NCBI GenBank assembly: GCA_041306075.1
Contig: JBFYKH010000028.1
Location: forward strand, 1-31,504
Length of the DNA: 31,504 nucleotides
Direction of reading: 5' to 3'
From: JAHIYG01 sp041306075
Lineage (GTDB): Archaea > Altiarchaeota > Altiarchaeia > IMC4 > SCGC-AAA252-I15
The notes under the pieces were generated by a model. That model made no database searches. It was not told the DNA's origin and saw only the letters and a list, made by a program, of their open reading frames with translations. A program made the position numbers and the translations under genes. Positions 15,769-23,844 of this stretch are shown one piece after another. Each line of letters begins with the position of its first letter. Position 1 is the stretch's first letter.

Positions 15769-16032
15769 TCAGGTCCTCAGACTTAACGCTTCCAGGCCCT
15801 GTATCGGCGGCAGGTATCCTTTGTCGACCATCCAGGGCAGGATGAAGTATGCGAACGCGAGGAGTATCAGGATTACAATGACTATGTCCAACGCCAGCTC
15901 GAACAGGGAGTTGAACAACCCTAACAGCTTGGATTTCTTCTTTGTGGCGGTGGGCGTCAGAGAGGCCTTGCATTCGGGGCATGTGACGGCTTTCTCGTCG
16001 ACCGGTTTACCGCAGGATTGGCAGAACGGCAT
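15769..16032 (-). CDS. Zinc-ribbon membrane protein
   Basis: The 87-residue product begins MPFCQSCGKPVDEKAVTCPEC, a four-cysteine zinc ribbon (CxxC...CxxC) of the type found at the start of many archaeal membrane proteins. A Lys-rich linker (about 30-36) follows, then one long hydrophobic segment (about 47-67, ALDIVIVILILLAFAYFIL) and a short tail. The start at 16030-16032 is supported by the ribbon itself and by a TATA-like TATTTAA at about 16064-16070. The longer open frame upstream is a low-complexity shadow of the opposite gene. Function is unknown. Confidence 0.8.
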   Translation of the reverse strand: MPFCQSCGKPVDEKAVTCPECKASLTPTATKKKSKLLGLFNSLFELALDIVIVILILLAFAYFILPWMVDKGYLPPIQGLEALSLRT

Positions 16033-16162
16033 CTTTCGCACCTGATATGTTTTCGCGTTGGCGGTTAAATACCAGCCGGTAACCGGCATGACAGCGGCAC
16101 CGGCGCGCGATTTTGCATGAACCATGCGGTTAATAGCGATGGGAGGGCATACGTTTACAGCC

Positions 16163-17302
16163 ATGCCATCCCAGGTATCCCGCAAGGCCGCTGCAGAGGA
16201 GGGTAGCTGCGCCGGGCTGTTGCCCGTTGTCGCGGTCTTGTTCCTCATCTTCGAGTCCGGGTGCGTCGGCGACGTCTCCCCGCGGCCCGGGCCCTCCGTC
16301 CAGGCGACGTCGACTCTCGCCCCAGCCAGCGAGACTCCGGACTGGGCGGCGACGTCCACGCTCCCCGGGGAGGCGGCCACGTCCACGACCACGCAGGCGA
16401 CCACTACAGAGCCGTCGACCACGACTCTGGCCGCGGCCGCTACGACGTCCACAACGCTCGCGAGGAGCGGTTACGCGTGCGAGAGGTCCTCCGACTGCGG
16501 CAGACAGGAGAGTTACCTGAAGTGCAGCAACAACAACGTCGTCAACTTCTCGAGGGTGCCGGTGTGCAAGTACGCGAGGAACGGCTCATACTGTGCCAAC
16601 CTCATAAAGTCCGAGGTCAAGGACGTGTGCGGGAGGGGGAAATTCTGCTTCAATGAGTCCTGCGTGTACGGCACCTCCCCGACGGTCGTTGAGGAGCCCC
16701 TGACGACCTCCGAGTGCGTCGAGGAGGCGGGCTACGACAGCGACGGCCTGGTCTACGCTTATGCGTCCGCATGCGGGGACGACTACATCGGAATGATGCA
16801 GAAGGCTGGCGTCAGAAACGACGTAAACGTGGCGTTCATTGACATCAGGCGCTTAACCGGGAGGCAGCGGCGGCTCTTGGAGTGCTTCTACGGGAACTAC
16901 AGCCAGGATAACTTGAGGTTCCAGCACTGCCCGAAGATGCTGTGCCCCCGGAACGGGAGGATACTCCCAGTGAAAAAGACGGAGCCGGTGTATATAATGG
17001 AGTACCTGCCGGACTGCCGGAGGGATGTCGCACCCACAAGGAACGTGTCCATGATATTCGTGAGGAATGCGGCGACCCAGGAGCTGGTGCCGTGCATCAA
17101 TGATTCCGATTGCGGGCAGGACAAGACCACGACGTCATGCATCGACGAGGCCGTCGTCAAATACATCGACGAGCACCTGTGCTCACAGCCCGGCCGGGAA
17201 GGAGGCTTTTGCATGATAAGGAGGGTAACTGAAGCCAAACCCTGCATCATGGACGAGAAATGCCGCAGCGACGGCAAGGGAGTCTACTGCACGCGCCCGT
17301 AG
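16163..17302 (+). CDS. Exported Thr-rich, Cys-rich surface protein, probable lipoprotein
   Basis: The 379-residue product starts best at ATG 16163, with a TATA-like TTAATA at 16132-16137. Residues 19-34 form a hydrophobic signal ending FESGC, similar to a lipobox. A Thr/Ser/Ala-rich linker follows (about 45-102, with repeated TTT), a likely site of O-glycosylation and cell-wall spacing. The rest has many paired cysteines, including CERSSDCGRQ, CGRGKFCFNESCV, CINDSDCGQDK and CIMDEKCRSDGKGVYC, which suggest several small disulfide-linked modules. No enzyme motif is seen. It lies next to a glycosyltransferase locus. It is probably a surface protein of unknown role. Confidence 0.78.
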   Translation: MPSQVSRKAAAEEGSCAGLLPVVAVLFLIFESGCVGDVSPRPGPSVQATSTLAPASETPDWAATSTLPGEAATSTTTQATTTEPSTTTLAAAATTSTTLARSGYACERSSDCGRQESYLKCSNNNVVNFSRVPVCKYARNGSYCANLIKSEVKDVCGRGKFCFNESCVYGTSPTVVEEPLTTSECVEEAGYDSDGLVYAYASACGDDYIGMMQKAGVRNDVNVAFIDIRRLTGRQRRLLECFYGNYSQDNLRFQHCPKMLCPRNGRILPVKKTEPVYIMEYLPDCRRDVAPTRNVSMIFVRNAATQELVPCINDSDCGQDKTTTSCIDEAVVKYIDEHLCSQPGREGGFCMIRRVTEAKPCIMDEKCRSDGKGVYCTRP

Positions 17303-17424
17303 ACCGCTCATGGCGGCCCGCCGGCCCGGCCTCTACGTGGGAGTTTAAGGCAGCAATTCAGCGCCGCTGCAATGAAGCATTTTTCGACAGTCAACCCCCA
17401 TCACCGGTTCTTCTGTTCCATCGC

Positions 17425-19041
17425 CTAAGGCAGACTCAGCCGGCCACAGACTGGTTTCCGTGGGCACACGTCTTCCCGGCCGCACCGTCCATATACCCGC
17501 ATTATGCGCGCGCCCCGTATATCCAGCGAATAGGAAGCCTTAAAGCCGGGCGGTATGCACAGCCGCCAGGGGTTGTATTCCTCCATTATGAGGACTACAT
17601 AGTCGGCTTTCGGGTCGTAACCCACGACCCTGATTCTTTTTGCGTCCTCCCCCAGCAGTATTTTGTTCAATCGCGCCGCGGGCGTGTAGTTCGCGTCTAT
17701 GGAGACGGTGATTCCCCCGCGGCCGTCCGATTCGAGGATGCGTTCGAACGCGGTCTTGTATTCCCCTCCCCAGTAGGTCAGCGGAAACCGGCCGGCTGCC
17801 TCCGCCATCGTGCGGCCCGCCAGCAGATTCAGGTATGTTCCCTCGTGGGGGTGGTTTTCCGCCATGAACCAGAGGACGCCGCCGAGGTCCGAGGCGACGA
17901 GCAGGAATAGGAGCGCGGCGACCGCCTTCCCGTTCCGGCCGAGGCTGACTAGGGATGCTGCGGCGTCTGCAAGGCCCTTGACCGACACCAGCACGCAGGC
18001 GGGGTAGATGTAGAAGAAGTGCCTCCACCCGTTGTAGGAGACGCTGCCCAAAAGCCACATTGCAGCGACGGGGAGGGTGAACCACAGGATAAGCAGCGCT
18101 TCCTGAAGCCCCAGGCACCGGAGGACGCCGTCGCGGCATCGGCGGGCGGCCGCGACCCCGAGTGAGGCAAACCGCAATATCATGCCGGCGACTATCGCCA
18201 GGGGCGCTGAGACCAGAATCCAGACGGGGGCGTAATACCACGGCAACTCAGTGGTTTTAACAGCCTGCCCGAGGAATAGTATGTCGACATTCTCGGCCTC
18301 GTAACGGCTCATTACCCGGAGGGCTTCTCCGAAGCGTCCGACAGGATCCTCCCACAGGAGGGGCCAGAAGGCCACGACGAGCGCGGCCGTAACGGAGAGG
18401 TATATGGCGGAGAGTGCCAGGAGCCTGCGCGGGCGGTCTATACGCACGTAAGTGACGGAGGCGAGTACGGTCAGGAGCGGCATGAGGAGGCCCATGAGCC
18501 GCAGGTCTATCATTACCGCCGTCGCAATGGCGTGGACGAGCGCCCTCTTCGCGCTCCTTCGCTCGAGATACAGGGAGAGCGTCAACAGCCCGCCGATGGA
18601 TGCGGAGAGGAATGGTATGTCCTTCGAGTTGTTGAACGCGTGCGAGAATATCGCCGGGGTCAGGGCCAGTAGGGCGCAGGAGAGGAGGCTCAGGCGCCAC
18701 GACTTCAGGTGGCGTCTGCCGAGGAGGTAGAACAGGCACACGCCCGCGTAGAAGGATGCGAATATCAGGAGATGCCGGAGCAGCAGGGCTTCGCGGCCCG
18801 CCAGGCCCAACAGCATTTCGAGCCCGTAGGCCGGCAGCTCGAAGAGGGTGCTGTGGTAGGGGTACACATATGACGACAGGCCCTCCTTACCGCGGAAGAC
18901 GTACTCCCAGGAGAGCCTGCCCCGGTCCATGCAGTATCCCTCGTCGTATGTGGCTCCGTAGTCGTCGAATACGGCGACGCCGACGGCAAGGAGGATGACG
19001 AGGAACAAGGAGACTGCGAACCGCTCGTTGTTGAGGAGCAT
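17425..19041 (-). CDS. GT-C type membrane glycosyltransferase (PMT/ArnT-like)
   Basis: This is a multi-span membrane protein of about 538 residues with roughly ten hydrophobic segments. After the first span comes FDDYGATYDEGY; the acidic pair D33-E34 is placed like the catalytic Asp-Glu of the first outer loop in GT-C enzymes that use polyprenyl-phosphate sugars. HLLIFASFYAGVCLFYLLGRR and NNSKDIPFLSASIGGLLTLSLYL also fit this family. A soluble carboxy part (about 430-538) is exposed. The start is uncertain: ATG 19041 puts the first span close to the N-terminus, while ATG 19092 would overlap the upstream gene by 34 bp. With the DPM1-like gene just upstream it forms a donor-and-transferase pair. 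Confidence 0.8.
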   Translation of the reverse strand: MLLNNERFAVSLFLVILLAVGVAVFDDYGATYDEGYCMDRGRLSWEYVFRGKEGLSSYVYPYHSTLFELPAYGLEMLLGLAGREALLLRHLLIFASFYAGVCLFYLLGRRHLKSWRLSLLSCALLALTPAIFSHAFNNSKDIPFLSASIGGLLTLSLYLERRSAKRALVHAIATAVMIDLRLMGLLMPLLTVLASVTYVRIDRPRRLLALSAIYLSVTAALVVAFWPLLWEDPVGRFGEALRVMSRYEAENVDILFLGQAVKTTELPWYYAPVWILVSAPLAIVAGMILRFASLGVAAARRCRDGVLRCLGLQEALLILWFTLPVAAMWLLGSVSYNGWRHFFYIYPACVLVSVKGLADAAASLVSLGRNGKAVAALLFLLVASDLGGVLWFMAENHPHEGTYLNLLAGRTMAEAAGRFPLTYWGGEYKTAFERILESDGRGGITVSIDANYTPAARLNKILLGEDAKRIRVVGYDPKADYVVLIMEEYNPWRLCIPPGFKASYSLDIRGARIMRVYGRCGREDVCPRKPVCGRLSLP

Positions 19042-19058
19042 CAAGGCGGCTGCGAGCC

Positions 19059-19781
19059 CTACGTGCCGTTTATCGTCCCGTATTTCCTGCATGCGAGTTT
19101 TATTCGCATGTGGGCGATAAAAAAGGCGGCGGGCAGCGCCAACGCGCCGAATACGACCCTGCCGAGGCCGTACTTGCTCGCGCCCCACCTTCTCGGCCTG
19201 TTTGCGACATCCACTTCCAGGAGCCTGAGGCCGCGGACGTGCGCCATAGGATTCATGTACCTATAGAGGCCGAAGTCGAGGCATATCCAGTCGAGGGAGG
19301 ATTTGCGGAACGCCTTCAGGGGGCAGTTGTTGTCGTGGGTTTTTACGTTGAACGCGCAGCGTAACAGCAGGTTGTATGCTTTTGATATCATCCTCTTGCC
19401 GAGGCCGTCTACGCGTCTTGTGCGGTTTCCGGTGACGATGTCGCAGCCGCCCTCCAGCGCCCTGACGAGCCGGGGGATGTCGGCGGGGTCGTCCTGGCCG
19501 TCCCCGTCCATCGAAACTACGACGTCCGTTTTTGAGTTGTCGATGCCCGCAGTCAACGCGACGCCTTTTCCGTAGTGCCGGTCGAGGCTTACCAGGCGGA
19601 CGTTGGCCCGTCCGACGGACGACTCCAACGCCTTCCGCGCCGTGCCGTCGCCGCTGCCGTCGTTGACGACGACGATGTCGTATTCGCATCCCTCCCCGTC
19701 CAGCGCCGACTCAAGCTCCGATAGGACGCCGCCCAGGTTTCCCTCCTCGTCGTACACGGGGATGATTACGGTGAACCTCAT
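19059..19781 (-). CDS. Polyprenyl-phosphate sugar transferase, GT2 family (DPM1-like)
   Basis: The enzyme moves a sugar from a nucleotide donor to a lipid phosphate on the inner face of the membrane, making the donor used by GT-C enzymes. The start is ATG 19779-19781 (MRFTVIIPVYDEEGN, 240 residues). GT2 motifs are seen: VIIPVYDEEGN, VVVNDGSGDGT, the DxD-type SMDGDGQDDP, and VTGNRTRRVDGLGKRMISK. A carboxy hydrophobic segment (VVFGALALPAAFFIAHMRI) could anchor it. A GTG codon at 19856 would extend the frame but lies upstream of the TATA-like box at about 19824-19834. The sugar cannot be told from sequence. The GT-C gene follows directly. Confidence 0.88.
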   Translation of the reverse strand: MRFTVIIPVYDEEGNLGGVLSELESALDGEGCEYDIVVVNDGSGDGTARKALESSVGRANVRLVSLDRHYGKGVALTAGIDNSKTDVVVSMDGDGQDDPADIPRLVRALEGGCDIVTGNRTRRVDGLGKRMISKAYNLLLRCAFNVKTHDNNCPLKAFRKSSLDWICLDFGLYRYMNPMAHVRGLRLLEVDVANRPRRWGASKYGLGRVVFGALALPAAFFIAHMRIKLACRKYGTINGT

Positions 19782-19891
19782 TTTGAAGTTGGCCCCCGGC
19801 TGGAAGAGCCGCCTTGGAGGGGGCGATAATTTATTGCCACCCCGCCATTTAAACACGGCCGACAGAATGAATCTATAGTGCGCGTGGGACT

Positions 19892-21148
19892 ATGGAGGAG
19901 GCATACCTGAGTAGGGTTCTTGAGCAGGTTCCGAGGCTGCTCACGCAGATGGACAGGAGGGAGGACAGCCCCACATACGGCTGCTTCGACCGCAACTTCT
20001 GGCATTACAGGGTGACCGACTTCCCGTGCGCGAGGCATCAGGAGGCGACGTACACGCTAGCCCTCCTCCACAGCCTCAAGGATGCGAAACCGTACTACGA
20101 TAACGCGAGGATTAGGGGGTGGGCCGAAGCCGGGCTCCGTTACTGGTCTTCTATACAGAACGGCGACGGCAGCTTCAACGAGTGGTATCCGCTCGAACAC
20201 AGTTTCCCCGCGACTGCGTTTTCGACTCTGTCCGCATTGGAGGCCGGCAGGCTGCTTCCCGAAGCCGAGTGGATTGCGGGGGCGGTGAAGCCGGCGTGCG
20301 AATGGCTCGTCAGGCACGATGAGCCCGTGGTGGCGAACCAGGACGCGGCCGCCATACTTGCCTTGCGCATGGCCGGATACGACGTCTCTGACAGGCTCAG
20401 TAGGCTGCTTTCCAGGCAGACGAGCGAGGGATGGTTCAGCGAATACGGCGGATTCGACGTAGGCTACAGTTACGTCCTCTTGGACTGTCTGGCCAGGCAA
20501 TGGCTGATTGACGGGGACGCTGGGGTGCTGGATTCCGCGAGGCGGCTTCTGTCCTTCCTGGCGTACTTCATCCACCCGGACGGCACGGTCGGCGGCCCCT
20601 ACGCGAGCAGGAACACCGCGTACATGATACCATCGGGGCTGGAGATTCTCGCCGAAGCGGTGCCGCTTGCCAGGGCGGTCGCAGATGAGGGGTTGAGGGG
20701 CCTCAGGGAGTCCGCAGTACCGTGGGATGACCGCTACCTCTGCTACCAGCTGCACTACCACCTGGTGGCGCATATGAGGCGTTCGGGCGGCAGCACCGTC
20801 CCGCTGCCGCATATGACCGGGGCAGACGAGCATTTTCCGCTCGCCGGATTACACGTCAAAGCCAGCCCGGGAGGCGATTACGAGGTCGCAGCAGACGACG
20901 GCAGGGGCATACGGTACAGGGAGGGTGTTTTCTCGTCCGCGAATCCCGGAGCCTGCGCGCCTGAAACCCTCCGCAGCCCCCCCATTCTGACGATGCTTAG
21001 GGGGGTCCAACTCGTCATAGGCAGGAGCGACACGCTGGCCCAGGCCTTGAAGAAGGCGCTCCGCCGCCGACTGATTAGCGAACACTCGGGCAAGGCCAAC
21101 AGGTACGTACCATCGGCCGGGTATTACGGAAAGAACGACATACTGTGA
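19892..21148 (+). CDS. Unrecognised protein, probable alpha/alpha-barrel
   Basis: This 418-residue soluble protein has no signal peptide. Its repeated helical pattern with Trp, Gly and Asp-rich turns (YWSSIQNGDGSFNEWYPLEH, LSRQTSEGWFSEYGGFDVGYSYVLLD, HPDGTVGGPYASRNTAY) recalls alpha/alpha toroid enzymes such as glycan lyases, unsaturated-sugar hydrolases or terpene cyclases. I cannot name a family. The N-terminal YGCFDRNFWHYRVTDFPCARHQEA is striking. It sits head to head with the sugar-lipid transferase gene, so a role in surface glycan synthesis or modification is a reasonable inference. A TATA-like CTATAG lies at about 19873-19878, 14-19 nt before the ATG. Confidence 0.8.
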   Translation: MEEAYLSRVLEQVPRLLTQMDRREDSPTYGCFDRNFWHYRVTDFPCARHQEATYTLALLHSLKDAKPYYDNARIRGWAEAGLRYWSSIQNGDGSFNEWYPLEHSFPATAFSTLSALEAGRLLPEAEWIAGAVKPACEWLVRHDEPVVANQDAAAILALRMAGYDVSDRLSRLLSRQTSEGWFSEYGGFDVGYSYVLLDCLARQWLIDGDAGVLDSARRLLSFLAYFIHPDGTVGGPYASRNTAYMIPSGLEILAEAVPLARAVADEGLRGLRESAVPWDDRYLCYQLHYHLVAHMRRSGGSTVPLPHMTGADEHFPLAGLHVKASPGGDYEVAADDGRGIRYREGVFSSANPGACAPETLRSPPILTMLRGVQLVIGRSDTLAQALKKALRRRLISEHSGKANRYVPSAGYYGKNDIL

Positions 21149-21243
21149 TTTCGAGGACGAATCCCGCCAGGTACAGCCCAGACCCCCCCTAATCGGCTGC
21201 TGGCTGATGGACGCGCATATGCCGCGGAGTATATGTGGCGGGA

Positions 21244-21981
21244 TTAGACTTCGCCGGGGGCTGCATGCGAGGAAGCCCAGTAGCGCATGGACTCGGCCCC
21301 GCTCGTGCAGCCGCCGGCTCCGAGGGCTTCCGTGAGGACGAGGCTTCCGCCGTCCAGGCGTATTTCGCCGGGGTGGTCGTTGCCGGCGATGAACGTGCAT
21401 ATGTTCCCATAGCAGCCGACGGCTCCGGCCGTGTGGCTCCGGTAGAGGATGTTGTAGCTGTGTCCGCGGCTGCCGAGCCAGTAGCCGACCATGCCGGACA
21501 CCACTTCCTTCGTGAGCGGCTTGGCTGAGGATGCCTTGCCGATGTTTTCGGCGACGTTCCGGTAGGTGACGTCGTACTCGGCCTTCATCACCGAGGCGCA
21601 TCTCCCGTCGGGGGTTACGTGGTCGAAGTAGTCTCGCCGGCTCATGTCCCTGGAGCGCGCCAGGGCGAGCGCGTACAGGCGCTCGTCCCATAGGAGGCCG
21701 CCGCGGCCGTACGCTTCCCTCGCGCGGTTTATCGTGTTGAATGCCCCGGATTCCATGGCATCGCCGCCGGCCGCTAGGTAGGCTGTGGAGTGGGCTGCCG
21801 GCTTGGAGCCCAGGTAGCCGTCGACGTATCCGAGTATCAGGGTTGACAGTCTAGCGTAGTCGGCGGGGGCGCCGAATGAAGGGCCGAAAGCCAGGGAGTA
21901 GACTCCTAGGTAGCCTAAACCGAACCAGGCGGTAAAACCTAAGCCCAGGGCGAAGAGAGCCCTGAGGGCATCGGATATCAT
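21244..21981 (-). CDS. Exported CAP-superfamily (SCP/YkwD-like) protein
   Basis: The 245-residue protein has an N-terminal hydrophobic segment (DALRALFALGLGFTAWFGLGY) for export or anchoring, then a CAP domain. Domain landmarks are NTINRAREAYGRGGLLWDERLYALALARSRDMS, DYFDHVTPDGR, VAENIG, VGYWLGSRGHSYNIL and GAVGCYGNICTFIAGN. The paired His (in DYFDH and RGHSY) and Glu (AENIG) form the usual CAP cavity. Bacterial and archaeal members act outside the cell, but their activity is mostly unknown. A TATA-like CATTTATCC lies at about 22015-22023, in the region shared with the divergent repeat-protein gene. Confidence 0.88.
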   Translation of the reverse strand: MISDALRALFALGLGFTAWFGLGYLGVYSLAFGPSFGAPADYARLSTLILGYVDGYLGSKPAAHSTAYLAAGGDAMESGAFNTINRAREAYGRGGLLWDERLYALALARSRDMSRRDYFDHVTPDGRCASVMKAEYDVTYRNVAENIGKASSAKPLTKEVVSGMVGYWLGSRGHSYNILYRSHTAGAVGCYGNICTFIAGNDHPGEIRLDGGSLVLTEALGAGGCTSGAESMRYWASSHAAPGEV

Positions 21982-22058
21982 GTTGGGAGCACCTAGAGGA
22001 TATTAGTGCGATGTTGGATAAATGAAGGGCAAAAACCGATACAATGTTCATCCAGGAT

Positions 22059-22070
22059 GTGATATATACG
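22059..22070 (+). promoter_or_regulatory. TATA-like box before the 40-residue-repeat gene
   Basis: The tract GTGATATATACG lies 52-63 nt before ATG 22122, which would leave a leader of about 30 nt. It lies inside the longer open frame that begins at 22044, which argues against that upstream start. Confidence 0.45.
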
Positions 22071-22121
22071 CCAAAAACAAAAAGTCTCTCAGGCGAGACG
22101 GGAGCATCCCTTCGACAGAGC

Positions 22122-22787
22122 ATGGCTACGAAACCGCGGAAGGCTAAGGCAACGTCAACTCCGTCCACGTCCGCAGCCGAACCATGGATGGCCTTGACCG
22201 GCCCTGACAAGGACCTGATGCTGCAGGCCCTGCACGATGCGAGGGAACGGAGTGACGGCTGGTACATAGCCTGGATGCTCTACAGGCTCCGCTTCCTCGG
22301 GGTCGACGAGGCCGAGACCGAGGACGACAGGCGGCTTATGAGGAGGCGCCTGGAGGACGCGAGGAGGGAGAGGGACGGCTGGAACATCGTCAGGATGCAC
22401 TACTGCATGAGAGGCCTCGGAGACCACACCCAGCTCCACGAGCTGGACAAGAGCGTGATGCTCTCAAGCCTCGAGAACTACCGGCTCGACAGGGACGGCT
22501 TATACCTCGCCTGGATGCACTACTGCATGAGAGGCCTCGGAGTCCGGGCGGCGTTGACTAGGGATGACGAGGCGATAATGGCCGAGCGGCTTGTGAAAGC
22601 CAGGTCTGAAAGGCGCGGCGAGGACATACTCGGGATACACTCCCACATGCTGGGGCTCGGGCTCCCAACCATCCTAGCCCAGGCCGACAAGGAGCTGATA
22701 CGGCTGAAGCTCGCCGACGCCAGGGCGAAGAACGACCCCTGGAGCGTCGGAGACATCACGTACAGGCTGAAGAGGATTTACGGGTGA
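22122..22787 (+). CDS. Unrecognised protein with five exact 40-residue repeats
   Basis: The protein (221 residues from ATG 22122) has a basic, Thr/Ser-rich N-terminus (1-28), then repeats at 29-68, 69-108, 109-148, 149-188 and a shortened fifth at 189-221. The pattern is D..LM...L..AR...DGW.I..MHY.MRGLG with a 7-8 residue linker. Each repeat probably forms two helices, giving an alpha-solenoid. Units 2 and 3 share MHYCMRGLG and a 30-bp identical DNA stretch (22393-22422 and 22513-22542), so this pair duplicated recently. It matches no repeat family that I can name; TPR, PPR and Sel1 signatures are absent. It is a paralogue of the product at 13224-14111. A membrane protein gene follows after 4 nt. 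Confidence 0.82.
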   Translation: MATKPRKAKATSTPSTSAAEPWMALTGPDKDLMLQALHDARERSDGWYIAWMLYRLRFLGVDEAETEDDRRLMRRRLEDARRERDGWNIVRMHYCMRGLGDHTQLHELDKSVMLSSLENYRLDRDGLYLAWMHYCMRGLGVRAALTRDDEAIMAERLVKARSERRGEDILGIHSHMLGLGLPTILAQADKELIRLKLADARAKNDPWSVGDITYRLKRIYG

Positions 22788-22791
22788 CAGT

Positions 22792-23256
22792 ATGGGTGAC
22801 ATCGACAGAAAACTCATCGCCGTGGCGCTGGTCTCAGGCGCCGTGATGTTCGCGGCAGGGATAGTGGCCGGCCTCCTACTGGCCAGACTCTTCATGATTC
22901 CCCTTAGCACATATTCGACGGGATATACGACCGAGCCTATGCCCTGGCCGGTGGAACCTGCGATGCCGTCTTATCCGGGCTCCGTGGGGAGCTTCGACGA
23001 ATGCGTCGCCGCAGGCTACCCGGTGATGGAATCGTATCCCCGGCAATGCCGCGGCCAGGACGGTAGCGTATACGTCGAGGAGACTTACACGAAACCCGGG
23101 GGCGGAGCACCGAGGCCGGACTCCTGCCTGGACCTGTGCGGGGACGGACGATGCGAGGAGATAGCCTGCGAGGCCCTGGGCTGCCCGTGCCCCGAGAGCC
23201 CTAACACATGCCCGGCGGACTGCGAATCCTCCAACATTTTAGCCGCATCACAATGA
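22792..23256 (+). CDS. Membrane-anchored Cys-rich protein
   Basis: The 154-residue protein has one N-terminal membrane span (about 9-34, AVALVSGAVMFAAGIVAGLLL) and a Pro-rich linker. It then has the segment FDECVAAGYPVMESYPRQCR, a short two-cysteine module often seen in archaeal and bacterial surface proteins. A second module is CLDLCGDGRCEEIACEALGCPCPESPNTCPADC, similar to the Cys-rich GDGxCxxxE...CPxDC unit of archaeal exported proteins. The start ATG is 4 nt after the repeat-protein stop, with GGTGA overlapping that stop as ribosome binding site, so the two are translated from one message. The role is unknown. Its last 9 bp overlap the convergent DedA gene. Confidence 0.8.
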   Translation: MGDIDRKLIAVALVSGAVMFAAGIVAGLLLARLFMIPLSTYSTGYTTEPMPWPVEPAMPSYPGSVGSFDECVAAGYPVMESYPRQCRGQDGSVYVEETYTKPGGGAPRPDSCLDLCGDGRCEEIACEALGCPCPESPNTCPADCESSNILAASQ

Positions 23257-23844
23257 TTTCTTCGCGAGCCACAGAACCCCGAGGACGAGCACCAAAGCTA
23301 TGCTGACGTTGCTGACGAGCTGGAAAAGCTCCTCCACGTATGCGCCGAGGAGGTAGCCGGCGAGGCCGAGCTCCAGGCCCCATATCAGCTCACCGACAAG
23401 GGCTAGTCTGATGAACCGCCCGTAGCCGACTTTGTATGCCGCGGACAGCAGGTTGACCGGCGTCCCGATCACGGTGAACAGGAACCTGCTGAGGAAGATG
23501 GCGAGGTCGGCGTTTTTCCTGAAGGCCGCGGAACCCCGCTCAAGGGATTTTTCGGTTATGAACGGCATCCTGTGGGCGTGCCTGAGTATCGTGGACCCGA
23601 ACGCGTAGCTGATGCTGTCCCCGAGGGAGGCAAATAGTGCGGTAATCAACACGACCGCCGACAGGCTGGCGTTACCCTGCCCCGCCAAAGCCCCGGCGGT
23701 GAGTATAACAAGGGAGTTGGGCATGGGCAGCCCGATTGCCCCCACGAGGACGGTGGCTGCCAGGACCGGATACGTGTAGTCCGCAACGTATGAGAGTATG
23801 ATGTCCTGGATGGCGGAGTAGTCCGGGAGGGCTGCCAAGTCCAC
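23248..23844 (-). CDS. DedA-family (VTT domain) membrane protein
   Basis: This 198-residue, multi-span membrane protein belongs to the DedA/SNARE-associated group, known for lipid scrambling or transport and membrane homeostasis in characterised members. Diagnostic features are GAIGLPMPNSLVILTAGALAG near the N-terminus, the small-residue-rich ALFASLGDSISYAFGS, the FLSRFLFTVIGTPVNLLSAAYKVGYGRF re-entrant region, and the closing ELIWGLELGLAGYLLG. The start is GTG at 23842-23844, overlapping by one base the TAG stop of the upstream gene (TAGTG), which implies translational coupling. Confidence 0.9.
   Translation of the reverse strand: MDLAALPDYSAIQDIILSYVADYTYPVLAATVLVGAIGLPMPNSLVILTAGALAGQGNASLSAVVLITALFASLGDSISYAFGSTILRHAHRMPFITEKSLERGSAAFRKNADLAIFLSRFLFTVIGTPVNLLSAAYKVGYGRFIRLALVGELIWGLELGLAGYLLGAYVEELFQLVSNVSIALVLVLGVLWLAKKSL

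Noticed and set aside
16033..16452. N-terminal extension of the zinc-ribbon protein to 16452
   Set aside because: The extension is low-complexity Val/Ala sequence antisense to the Thr-rich linker of the plus-strand gene, and a promoter lies between.
17260..17910. Plus-strand 216-residue frame
   Set aside because: It lies mostly antisense to the GT-C gene, which has clear membrane-protein composition and family motifs.
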